30,992 bases of DNA. Source: Cyclospora cayetanensis (taxonomy: Eukaryota > Apicomplexa > Conoidasida > Eucoccidiorida > Eimeriidae). How positions within the stretch are numbered: position 1 is the first letter of the stretch; each line of letters opens with the position of its first letter. The translations under genes and the position numbers were made by a program. The notes beneath the pieces are model-generated. The model was not told the origin of the DNA. It saw only the letters and a program-made list of their open reading frames with translations, and did not search any database. Positions 11,621 through 22,319 of this stretch are shown here, piece by piece. Location: assembly GCF_002999335.1 (NCBI RefSeq), contig NW_020312243.1:1-30992 (forward strand), read 5' to 3'.

Positions 11621-12513
11621 CTTTGCATGCAAAGAGCGCACTGCCTGAGCCATGCAGTGTGCAGATGTTCACCAGCCTCCAGATCAATTCTGCATCAGAG
11701 CGACGGCAAGTGCTATCCCATGTGCTGGATCTAGAACCACTGTAGTCTTCTGGCCAAGCTCGCATAGGGATTTCATACGCTGGAAACAACTGACCACTTC
11801 TCCATCTACATGGCAGGGAACAGTCCTCGACATCGTACAAAGCACGGATTCGCTTTAGCCTCATGCTCATGTCAGCGGTTCTATGGCTGCTCTTTACATC
11901 GTTGCTTTGAGCACATGCAATACAACACGACGACACCAACGCAGATTTAAGCACAGGAACTGTACTGCGCCTCCGTCCATACAACCTGCCAACTCAGCAT
12001 CGCCGTGCTGAAGTCCCCTAAACGCATAGTGGCCTGCACGCCTCCAGTAACACTGCACAGCACAAGCCCAAAGAACCAGTGGTACAAAATAAAACCTACG
12101 ACACATTGGCTGCATATCCGCATCCACACCCATACAACACATGGCTTCCACAACCCACTTTCTGAAAATCGCCAATGCAGACCCGCATTAGCAAATGCGC
12201 ACCATTAGCGCAAAGGCTGCATTCAGTACAACAGCGTAATACCAAAGAACTACAGCCACTCGAAGGTGCTTACGCTGTCCTAAACAAGGATGCTGCTCGG
12301 TCCTCCAATTGTCGCTTTCCGCTTCTGCCAGAGCAATAGATAATATTGGAGCATCCAACTGAAACAGACTTTGAGTGCAGTGTGCAGCCTACTCCTCAAC
12401 GTGCAAATCCACATAACAACAGTGCTAGCCATTCCACTGCAGCACAGAAGCTAGGTGCTGCCCTGACCCTACATCCATTAGCTAGAGGAAAAATTACATT
12501 CAACACCCCAAAC
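11621..12513 (+). repeat. Satellite unit 14 (893 bp)
   Basis: The palindrome is perfect (11621-11634). The right half (CTTACGCTGTCC at 12269, CCAGAGCAATAG, AAAATTACATTCAAC tail) pairs with unit 3 at a 9828-bp offset. The region near 11957-12040 (GCCTCCGTCCATACAACC) is private. Confidence 0.92.
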
Positions 12514-13414
12514 CATTGGATGCAAAGAGCGCACTGCCTGAGTCGTGCAGCGTGCAAATGTTCACCAGCCTCCAGATCAATTCTGTATCAAAGCGACGGG
12601 AAGTGCTAGCCAATGTGCTGGATCTAGAACCACTCTGGTCTTATGGCCAAGCTCGCATAGGGAATTCATAAGCTGGAAACAACTGACCACTTCTCCAAGC
12701 ACAGGCCATGGACTAAGCCTCCACATAGTATGGACCACCAATCCAGCAAAGCTTCATACTCACATAAGCAGTTGTATCGCTGCTATTGATATTGTTGCTT
12801 TGAACACATGCAATACGACACGACGACACCAGCGCAGATTTAAGCAAAGTAGCCGGACTGCCACTGGCTCGTAGAGGCCCTGCCAACTCAGAATCGTCCA
12901 GTTGGAGAAATGCGTCGCCTAAAAGCACGGACGCCTGCAAGTATCCAGCAACACTGCGCGACACACGTATAAAGGACCAGTGTTACCAAACAACACCTAC
13001 GACACATTGGCTGCTTATCCGCACCCCCACCCATACCGCACATGGCTTGCACAACACACTTTCTAAAAATCACCAACGCAGACCAGCATTAGCAAATGCG
13101 CACCACTAGCGCAAAGGCTGCATTCACTACAATAGCGAAACATTAAGGAACTTCAACCACTCTAAGGTGCTTAGGCTCTCCTAAACAAGGATGCTGCTCG
13201 GTCGTCCGACAGTCGCGTCCCGCTTCCACCACTGCAATAGATGATATCGGAGCATTGGAGTCAAACACACCTTGAGTTCAGTGTGCAGCCCACTACTCAA
13301 CGTGTTCCTCTACATAACAACAGTGCTAGCCATTCCACTGCAGCACAGAATCTAGGTGCTGCCCTGACCCTACATCCATTAGCTACAGGAAAAAGCACAC
13401 ACTATAGCCCACAC
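12514..13414 (+). repeat. Satellite unit 15 (901 bp), CCATTGGA subtype
   Basis: CCATTGGATGCAAAG replaces the palindrome. ACGTATAAAGG at 12965 and the AATGCGTCGCCTAAAAGC stretch pair with unit 4. The plus-strand frame from 12545 ends at TAG 12872-12874, homologous to the stop of unit 2. Confidence 0.92.
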
Positions 13415-14303
13415 TTTTGCATGCAAAGAGCGCACCGCCTGACTCATGCAGCGTGCAAATGTTCACCAGCTTCCAGATCAATGTTACGTCAAAGTGGCCA
13501 CAAGTGCTAGCCGATGTGCTGGGGCTAGAACCACTCTAGTCTTATGGCCAAACTTGCAAAGGGGTTCATACACTGGAAACAACTGACCACCTCATCATCC
13601 ACATGCCATAGAACAAACCTCCACATCGTATGAAGCACCAATTCGGCTCAACACCAAACCCACATAACGAACTCTGAGGCCGCTACTGATATTCTTGCTT
13701 TGAGCACATGCAATACGACATGACGACATCAGCGCAGATTTAAGCACAGCAAGCGTAACGCCACTGGTGTACAAACAACTTGCCAACCCAGCAAGGTTGC
13801 ACCCGAGTCACCTAAACGCATGCACGGCTGCAAGTATCCAGTAACACTCCGTGCCACAAGTCTAAAGAACCAGTGGTACAAAACAACACCTACGACACAT
13901 TGGCTGCTTATCCACACCCACACCAATACCGCACATGGCTTGCACAACCCACTTCCTGAACATCGCCAATGCCGACAGGCATTAGCAAATGTACACCATC
14001 AGCGCAAATGCTGTATTCAGTACAACAGCGAAACATCGAAGAACTACAGCCACTCTAAGGTGCTTAGGCTCTCCTAAACAAGGCTGCCGCTCGGTCCTCC
14101 AATTGTCGCTGTCAGTTTCTGCAACCGCAATAGCTAATATCGGAGCTTCCAAGTAACACAATATAAGTGCAGCGTGCAGCCTGCTCCTCAACCTGCACCT
14201 GCACATGACAACAGTGCTAGCCATTCCACTCCACGACAAAATCTAGGTGCTGCCCTGACCCTACATCCATTAGCTACAGCAAAAGCAATACTATACCCCA
14301 CAC
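13415..14303 (+). repeat. Satellite unit 16 (889 bp)
   Basis: The inner 12 bases of the palindrome are intact but the outer pair is lost (TTTTGCATGCAAAG). ATGTTACGTCAAAGTGGCC at 13481 replaces the usual TCCGCATCAGAGCGACGG sequence and recurs in units 22 and 23. GCAAAGGGGTTCATAC near 13556 carries a small deletion. Confidence 0.92.
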
Positions 14304-15195
14304 CTTTGTATGCAAAGAGCGCACTGCCTGAGTCGTGCAGCGTGCAAATGTTCACCAGCCTCCAGATCAATTCTGCATCAGAGCGACGGCAAGTGCTATC
14401 CCATGTGCTGGATCTAGAACCACTCTGGTCTTATGGCCAAGCTCGCATAGGGATTTCACAGGCTGGAAACAACTGACCACTTCTCCAAGCACCTGCCATA
14501 CACCAAGCCTCTGCATAGTATGAAGCATGAATGCTGCATAGCACATACTCGCATAAGCGGTTCTATTGCTGCTACTGATGTTGTTGCTTTGTGCACATGC
14601 AATACGACACGACGACACCAGCGCAGATTTAAGCACACATACACAATCCCCACTAGAATGCAGACCACCTGCCAACTCAGCAATGGCCTCCCTTAGTACC
14701 CTAAATGCACGGACGCCTGTGAGTCTGCAGTAACGCTCCTCACCACAAATCCAAAGAACCAGTGGTACTAAACAACACCTACGACACATTGGCTGCTTAT
14801 CCGCACACACACCCATACAACACATGCCTTGCACAACCTACTTTCTAAAAATCCCCAACGTAGACCGGCATTAGCAAATGCCCACCATCACCCTAAAGGC
14901 TGCATTCAGTCCAACATAGAAATTTTAAAGAAGTACAGCCACTCCAAGGTGCTCAGGCACTTTTAAACAAGTATACCGCTCGGTTCTCCTATTGTCGCTT
15001 TCACTTTCTGCCACTGCAATAGACAATATACGAGCATCCAAGTCAAACACACCTCGAGTGCAGTGAGCAGCCACCTCCTCAACGTGCAACTCCACATAAC
15101 AACAGTGCTAGCCATTCCACTGCAGCAGAGCAGCTAGGTGCTGCCCCGACTCTACAGCCATTAGCTACAGCAAAAGCACATACTACACCCCACAC
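14304..15195 (+). repeat. Satellite unit 17 (892 bp)
   Basis: The palindrome has one mismatch (GTATGC). From AGTGGTACTAAAC (14761) to TCAGGCACTTTTAAAC (14953) its variants match unit 26 at an exact 8016-bp offset, nine units. A minus-strand frame of 155 codons lies at 14367-14834. Confidence 0.92.
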
Positions 15196-15627
15196 CATTG
15201 AATGTAAAGAGCGCACTGCCTGAGTCATGCAGCGTGCAAATGTCCACCAGCCTCCAGATCAATTCCGCATCAGAGCGACAGCAAGTGCTAGCCGATGTGC
15301 TGGTTCTAGAACCACTCTGGTCTTATGGCGGAACTCGAAGAGGGATTCTATGCACTGGAAACAACTGCCCACTTCTCCATCCACATGGAATAGAAGAATC
15401 CTCTACATTGTATGAACCACCAATTCGACTGTGCCCATGCTCACATAAGCAGTTCTATGGCTGCTGTTGAAATAGTTGGTTTGAGCACATGCAATGCGAC
15501 ACGACGACACTAGCGCGGATTTAACCACAGGAACAGTACTGCCAATGGCGTGTAGACGACCTGCCAGCTCAGCTTCGTCGTGCCGGAGTCGCCTAAACGC
15601 ACGAACGCCTGCGAGTCTCCTGTAACA

Positions 15628-15657
15628 CTCCGCAGCACAAGTCTCCGCACCACAAGT
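15628..15657 (+). repeat. 15-bp tandem micro-duplication inside unit 18
   Basis: CTCCGCAGCACAAGT at 15628-15642 is followed directly by CTCCGCACCACAAGT at 15643-15657. Other units have a single copy (CTCCGCACCACAAGTCT). The two copies differ at one base. The length is a multiple of three, so overlapping open frames are not shifted, which may be chance. Confidence 0.9.
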
Positions 15658-15663
15658 CTAAAG

Positions 15664-15750
15664 GACCAGTGGTACCAAAGAACACCTACGACACATTGGC
15701 TGCTTATCCGCACCCACACCCATACCGCACATGGCTTGCACAACCCACTT
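15664..15750 (+). other. Most uniform core block of the unit (representative copy)
   Basis: From ACCAGTGGTACC through ACACCTACGACACATTGG, GCACCCACACCC and ACATGGCTTGCAC to AACCCACTT, this block is recognisable in every unit with few changes. It contains a KpnI site (GGTACC) in most copies and a CACCCA direct doublet. Higher uniformity may mean selection, a protein-binding segment or frequent conversion; the sequence alone does not decide. Confidence 0.65.
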
Positions 15751-16091
15751 CCTTAAAAATCGCCAACGCAGACCGGCATTAGCAAATGCGCAGAATCAGC
15801 GCAAAGCCTGCATTAAGTACAACATAGAAACATCGAAGAACTATAGCTGCACAACAGTCATTAGATCGTCCTCAACAAGCATGCCACCCGGCTGACCACC
15901 GTTCAACCAACCAACTCGATGATATCTGTGCACCAGGGTGAAACACACTACGAGTGCAGTGCGCAGCATACTCCTCAACGTGCTCCTGCACATAACAACA
16001 GTGCTAGCCATCCCACTGCAGCACAGAAGCTAGCACCTGGCCTGAGCCTACATGCATTACCTACACGAAAAACCACATTTACACCCTACAC

Positions 16092-16983
16092 CTGTGCATG
16101 CAAAGAGCGCACTGCCTGAGTCATGCAGCGTCCAAATGTTCACCAGCCTCCAGATCAATTCCGCATCGAAGCGACGCCATGTGCTAGCCGATGCGCTCGT
16201 GCTAGAACCACTCTAGTCTTACGGCCATCCTCGAATAAACATTCCATACGCTGGAATCAACTGACCACTTCTCCAAACACATGCCATGGAATAAGCCTCC
16301 ACATTGTATCACTCATCAATTCGGCATAGCCCCATACTCACATAATCGATTCTATTGCTGCTATTGACATAGTTGGTTTGAGCACATGCAATACGACACG
16401 ACAACACCAGCCCAGCTTAGAGCACAGGAGACGTACTGCCGCTGGCGTGTAGAGAATCAGCCACCTTAGCAACGGCCTGCCAGAGTCACCTGAACGTACG
16501 GACGCCTGAGAGTCTCCTATAATACTCGCACCACACGTCTAAAGAACCAGTGATACCAAACAACACCTATGACACATTGGCGGCTTATCCGCACCCACAC
16601 CCATACCGAAATGGCTTGCACAACCCACTTCCTGAAAATCAACAGAGCAAACTGGCATGAGCAAATGTACACCATCTGCGCATAGCCTGCATTGGGTGCA
16701 ATAGCAAAACATCAAAGAACTACAGCCACTCGAAAATGCTTGAGCTCTCCTAAACAAGGATGCCCGCTGCTCCTTCAATTGTCGCTTTCACATTCTGCCA
16801 CTGCAATAGACAATATCGGAGCATCAAAGTTAAACAGACTTCGAGTGCAGTATGCAACCTACTCCTCAACGTGCTCCTCCACATAACAACAGTGCTAGCC
16901 ATCCCACTGTAGCAGAGCAGTTACGTGCTGCCCTGACCCTACATCCATTAGCTACAGGAAAAAGCACATACTACACCCCACAG
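16092..16983 (+). repeat. Satellite unit 19 (892 bp)
   Basis: The palindrome has one mismatch (CTGTGCATGCAAAG). ATTGTATCACTCATCAATTC at 16303 is shared with unit 5. The usual CGCATAGGGATTCC is diverged to CGAATAAACATTCC near 16231. Confidence 0.92.
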
Positions 16984-17872
16984 CTTTGGATGCAAGGAGC
17001 GCACTGCCTGAGTCATGCAGCGTGGAAATGTTCACCAGCCTCCAGATCAATTCTGCATTAGAGCGACGGGAAGTGCTAGGCGCTGTGCTGGTGCTAGAAC
17101 CAATCTAGTCTGCTGGCCGAGCCCGCATAGGGATTCCATACACTTGAAACAACTGACCTCTTCTCCATCCACATGCTATGGAAGAAATGACCACATCTTA
17201 TGAAGCCGCGATTCGGCAGAGCCCATACTCACATAATCGGTTCTACTGCTGCTATTGACATTGCAGCTTTGAGGACATAGAAAACAAAACGATAACACCA
17301 ACGCAGATTTAAGCACAGTAACCGTATTGCCAATGCCGCGTAGACGCACTGCCAAGTCAACATCGTCCTGCCGGAGTCGCCTAAACGCGCGGACGCATGC
17401 TAGTATCCTGTGACACTCCGCACCACTAGTCCAAAGAACCGATGATACCAAACAACACCTACGACACATTGGCTGCTTATCCGCACCCACACCCATACAA
17501 CACATGGCTTGCCCAACCCACCAGCTGGATATTCCCAACGCAGACCGGCATTAGCATGTGCGCACCATCAGTGCAGAGCCTGCATTCAGTACAACAGCGA
17601 AACATTAAAGAACCACAGCCACTACAAGGTCCCCAGGCTCTCCTAAACAAGTATGCTCCTCGGTACTCCTATTGTCGCTTTCAGCTTCTGCCACTGCAAT
17701 AGATAATGCAGGAGTATCCAACTAAAACACTTTCCCTGCAGTGCTCAGCCTACTCCACAACGTGCACCTGCACATAAGAACAGTGCCAGTCATCCCACTG
17801 CAGCACAGAAGCTAGGTGCTGCCCTGACCCTACTTGCATTAGCTACAGCAAAAGCACATTCTACACCCACAG
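16984..17872 (+). repeat. Satellite unit 20 (889 bp)
   Basis: The palindrome has two mismatches (CTTTGGATGCAAGG). It is one of the first units with the CCCATACAACACATGG form of the core (17489-17510), which dominates the right third. The T/G island is followed by GAGGACATAGAAAACAAAAC, an unusual variant near 17271. Confidence 0.92.
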
Positions 17873-18772
17873 CTTTGCATGCAAGGGGCGCACTGCCTGA
17901 GCCATGCAGTGTGCAAATGTTCACCATCGTCGATATCAATTCCGCATCAGAGCGACAGCAAGTACTAGCCAATGTGCTGGTGCTAGAACCACTCTAGTCT
18001 TATGGCCAAGCTTGCATAGAGATTCCATACGCTAAAAACAACTGACCACTTCTCCATCCACGTGGCACAGAACAAACCTCCACATCTTGTGAACCGCGAA
18101 CTCCGCTAAGCCCATGCTCATATTGGCGGTTCTATAGCTGCTATTGATATTGTTGCTTTGAGCACATGCAACACGACACGACGACACCAGCGCAGATTTA
18201 AGCACAGGAACCCTACTACCACTGCCGTGTAGACGCCCTGCCAACTCAGCATCGTCGTGCCGGAAAAATGAGTCGCCTAAAGCCACGGACGCCTGCGAGT
18301 CTGCAGTAACGCTCCGCACCTCAAGTTCAAATAACCAGTGCTACCAAACAACACCTACGACACATTGGCTGCTTATCCGCACCCACACCAATACCGCACA
18401 TGGCTTCCACAACCCACGTTCTAAGGATCCCCAACGCAGACCGGCATTAGCAAATGCGCATCATTAGCGCAAAGGCTGCATACAGTACAACAGCCAAACA
18501 TCAAAGAACTACAGCCACTCCAAGGTGCTTAGGCTCTCCTAAATAAGGATGCCGCCAGCTATATCAATTTGTGCCTCCCGCTTCTGCCACTGCAATAGAT
18601 AGTATCGGAGAATCCAGGTCAAGCACACTTTGGCTGCAGTGCGCAGCCTACTCCTCAACGTGCAACTACGCATAGCAACAATGCTAGCCATTCCACTGCA
18701 GCACAGAGGCTAGAAGATGCCCTGAGACTACATGCATTAGATACAGGAAAAAACACATCTTATACCCGACAT
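17873..18772 (+). repeat. Satellite unit 21 (900 bp)
   Basis: The palindrome has one mismatch. Positions 18361-18469 match 19261-19369 of unit 22 with a single difference at an exact 900-bp offset. CATCGTCGATATC near 17925 is a private variant. Confidence 0.92.
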
Positions 18773-19668
18773 TTTTGCATGCAAAGAGCGCACTGCCTGA
18801 GTCATGCAGCGTGGAAATGTTCACCAGCTTCCAGATCAATGTTACGTCAAAGTGACCACAAGTGCTAGCCGCTGTGCTGGAGGTAGAACCACTCTAGTCT
18901 TATGCCCAAGCTTGCATGAAGAGTCCATACACTGAAACGACTGACCAATTCTTCATCCACATACCGTAGACCAAACGTCCACGTCGAATGAAGCAACGAT
19001 GCGCCATAGCTCCATACTCACGTCAGCGGCTGTAATGGCGTTATTAATATTCTTGCTTTCAGCACACGCAATACGACACGACGACACCAGCGCACAATTA
19101 AGCACCCAACCCGTACTGCCACTGCAGTCGAGACGGCCTGACAACTCAGCATCGTCCAGCCGGAGGGATACGTCGCCTAAACGCATGGACGCCTGCAAGA
19201 CTGCTGCAACACTCCGCACCACAAGTCTAATGGATCTGTGGTACCAAAAAACATGTACGACACATTGGCTGCTTATCCGCACCCACACCAATACCGCACA
19301 TGGCTTCCACAACCCACGTTCTAAGAATCCCCAACGCAGACCGGCATTAGCAAATGCGCATCATTAGCGAAAAGCCTGCATTGACCACAACAGCATAATA
19401 TCAAAGAACTACAGCAGGTCAAAAGTTCTCAGGCTCTCCTAAAGGATGCTGCTCGGTCCTCCAATGGTCGCTTTCCGCATCTGCCACTGCAATAGATAAT
19501 ATACGAGCATCCAAGTCAAACACACTTCGAGTGCAGTGCGCAGCCTACTCCTCAACGTGCACCTGCACATAACAACAGTGCTAGCCATCCCACTGTAGCA
19601 CAGAAGCAAGGTGCTGCCCTGACCCTACATCCATTAGCTACAGCAAAAGCACATACTATACCCCACAC
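18773..19668 (+). repeat. Satellite unit 22 (896 bp)
   Basis: The inner 12-bp palindrome is intact (TTTTGCATGCAAAG). It carries the ATGTTACGTCAAAGTG variant (18839) of units 16 and 23 and the near-identical tract shared with unit 21. CATGAAGAGTCCATAC near 18914 recurs in units 25 and 28. The preceding tail at 18711-18745 is diverged (GCTAGAAGATGCCC). Confidence 0.92.
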
Positions 19669-20561
19669 CTTTGCATGCAAAGAGCGCACTCTCTGGGTCA
19701 TGCAGCGTGCAAATGCTCACCAGCCTCCAGATCAATGTTACGTCAAAGTGACCACAATTGCTAGCCGATGTGCTGGTGCTAGAACCACTCTAGTCTTATG
19801 GGCACGTTCGCATAGGGATTTCACACGCTGGAACCAACTGACCACTTCTCCATCCACATGCCTTGGACTACGCCTCCACATCTTTTAATGCACCAAGTAG
19901 GCATAGACCCATGCTCATAAAAGCTGTTCTATTGCTGCTATTCATATTGTTGGTAAGGAAAAATGTAGTACGACGCGAGGATACCAGCGCAGATAAAAGC
20001 ACAAGAGAAGTACTCCCAATGGCGTCCAGAAGACCTGCCAACTCAGCGCCCCTGAACCGGGGTCCTTTACACGCATGGACGCCTGCGAGTCTGCAATAAT
20101 GCTCCGCACCACATGTGCAAAGAACCAGTGGTACCAAACAACACCTACGACACATTGGTTGCTTATCCGCACCCACACCCAAATCACACGTGGCTTGCAC
20201 AACCCACTTCCTGAAACTCGCCAACGCAGACTAGTATTAGCAAATGCGCACCACTAGCGCAAAGCCTGCATTCAGTACAACAGTGAAACATCAAAGACCT
20301 ACAGCGACTCGAAGGTACTCAGGCTCTCCTAAACAAGGATGCCGCTCGGTCCTCCAATTGTCGCTTTCAGCTTCTGCCACTGCAATCGATAATAGACGAG
20401 CAGCCAAGTTAAACACACGTTGAGTGCAGTGCGCAGCCTAATCCTTAACGTGCAACTCCACACAACAACAGTGCTAGCCATTCCACTGCAACACAGAAGC
20501 TAGGTGCTGCCTTGACCCTACATGCATTAGCTACAGGAAAAACCACATTCTACACCAACAC
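19669..20561 (+). repeat. Satellite unit 23 (893 bp)
   Basis: The palindrome is perfect (19669-19682). ATGTTACGTCAAAGTG at 19735 repeats the unit 22 variant 896 bp earlier. After the T/G island, GGTAAGGAAAAATGTAGTACG (19951-19971) is a private sequence replacing the common GAGCACATGC stretch. Confidence 0.92.
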
Positions 20562-21453
20562 CTTTGCATGCAAAGAGCGCACTGCCTGAGTCATGCAGCA
20601 TGCAAATGTTCACCAGCCTCCAAATAAATTCCGCATCAGAGCGACGGCAAGTGCTATCCCATGTGCTGGTGGTAGAATCACTCTAGAATTATGGCCAAGC
20701 CCGCATAACGATTCCATACACTGCAAACAACTGACCACTTCTCCACCCACATTCCATGAAAAGCCCTCCACATGTTATGAAGGACCAATTCAGCATAACC
20801 CATGCTCATATTAGCGCCTCTGTAGCTGCTCTTGAAATTGCAGCTTTGAGAACATGGAATAAGACACGACGCTACCAATGCAGATTAAAGCACAGGAACC
20901 CCACTCCCACTGGCGTCCAGAGAACCTGCCAACTCACCAACGTCATGCCGGTGTCGCCTGAACGCACGAACGCCTGCCAGGCTCCTGTAAGACTCAGCAC
21001 CACAAATCCAAAGAACCAGTGGTACAGAACAACACCTACGACACATTGGCTGCTTATCCGCACCCACACCCATACAAGACATGGCTTGCACAACCCACTA
21101 GCTGCACATCGCCAACGCAGACCGGCATTAGCAAGTGCACACCATCAGCGCAAAGCCTGCATTCACTACAACAGCAACACATCAAAGGACTACAGCTAAT
21201 TACACGTGCTTAGGCTCTCATAAAAAAGAATGCCACCCGGCTCTCCAATGGTCGCTTTCAGCTTCTGCCACTGCAATAGATACTATACGAGCATCCAGGT
21301 CAAACACACTTCGAGTGCAGTGCGCAGCCTACTCCTCAACATGCAACCCCAAATAACAACAGTGCTAGCCATTCCACTGCAGCAGAGCAGCTAGGTGCTG
21401 CCCTGACCCTACATGCATTAGCTACAGGAAAAAGCACATACTCCACCTCCCAC
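20562..21453 (+). repeat. Satellite unit 24 (892 bp)
   Basis: The palindrome is perfect (20562-20575), with a full ATGCAAAT octamer at 20600-20607. This is the first copy with CATAACGATTCC (near 20705), typical of the right end. TTACACGTGCTTAGG at 21200 is shared with unit 11. A plus-strand frame of 147 codons lies at 20756-21199. Confidence 0.92.
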
Positions 21454-22319
21454 CTTTGCATGCAAAGAGCGCACTGCCTGAGTTATGCAGTGTGCAAATG
21501 ATCACCAGCCTCCAGATCAATTCCACATCAGAGCGACAGCAAGTGCTATCCCATGTGCTGGTGGTAGAACCACTCTAGTCTTATGGCCAAGCTCGCATGA
21601 AGAGTCCATACGTCGAACACAACTGACTACTTCTTCAATAAAATACCAAAGACGGACGCCCAAGATCTTAGGAAGCACCAATTCGGCATAGCCCATACTC
21701 ACATAAGCAGATCTATTGGCACAGGCAATACAACGCGACGACATCAGCCCAGATTTAAGCACAGGAACATTACTACCACTGCCTTCCAGAGAACATGCCA
21801 ACTCAGCATCGTCCTGCTGGAGCACCCCGAACACACGGACGCCTGCTAGTATCCTGTAACACTCCGCACCACAAGTCTAAAAGCCCAGTGGTACAGAACA
21901 ACACCTACGACACATTGGCTGCTTATCCACACCCACACCCATACAACACATGGCTTCCACAACCCACTTCCTGAAACTCGCCAACGCAGACCGGCATTAG
22001 CAAATGCGCACCATCAGCGCAAACCCTGCATTCACTACAACAGTCAAACATCAAACAACTACAGCCACTCGAAGGTACTTAGGCTCTCCTAAACAAGGAT
22101 GCCGCTCGGTCCTCCAATTGTCGCTTTCAGCTTCTGCCACTGCAATAGATAACATCGTAGCATCCAAGTCAAACACACGCTGAGTGCAGTGCGCAGCCTA
22201 CTCAACGTGCAACCCCAAATAACAACAGTGCTAGCCATCTCACCGCAGCACAGAAGCTAGGTGATGGCCTGACCCTACATGCATTAGCTACAGGATAAGG
22301 CACATACTACACCCCACAC
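21454..22319 (+). repeat. Satellite unit 25, shortest copy (866 bp)
   Basis: The palindrome is perfect (21454-21467). The shortness is explained by a 24-base deletion of the T/G island at junction 21718/21719 plus a 3-base loss in CTACTCAACG near 22199. It shares tracts with unit 30 (offset 4451 bp) and unit 33 (offset about 7136 bp). Confidence 0.93.

Larger units (their letters stand above)
15196..16091 (+). repeat. Satellite unit 18 (896 bp), CCATTGAA subtype
   Basis: CCATTGAATGTAAAG replaces the palindrome. A 15-bp tandem duplication with one mismatch lies at 15628-15657. From about 15838 to 15930 the sequence no longer resembles the other copies (GCACAACAGTCATTAGATCG, CCACCGTTCAACCAACC) before the common sequence resumes. 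Confidence 0.92.

Noticed and set aside
13982..14239. Other 60-100 codon open frames on both strands in every unit
   Set aside because: They reappear at fixed unit offsets in several frames at once, as expected from repetition of one sequence. No frame is kept open across the array.
22285..22300. Telomere-like CCCTGACCCTAC in each unit as interstitial telomeric sequence
   Set aside because: It is only two degenerate hexamers, each one base from CCCTAA, with no longer tract. It is better explained as a conserved part of the satellite.
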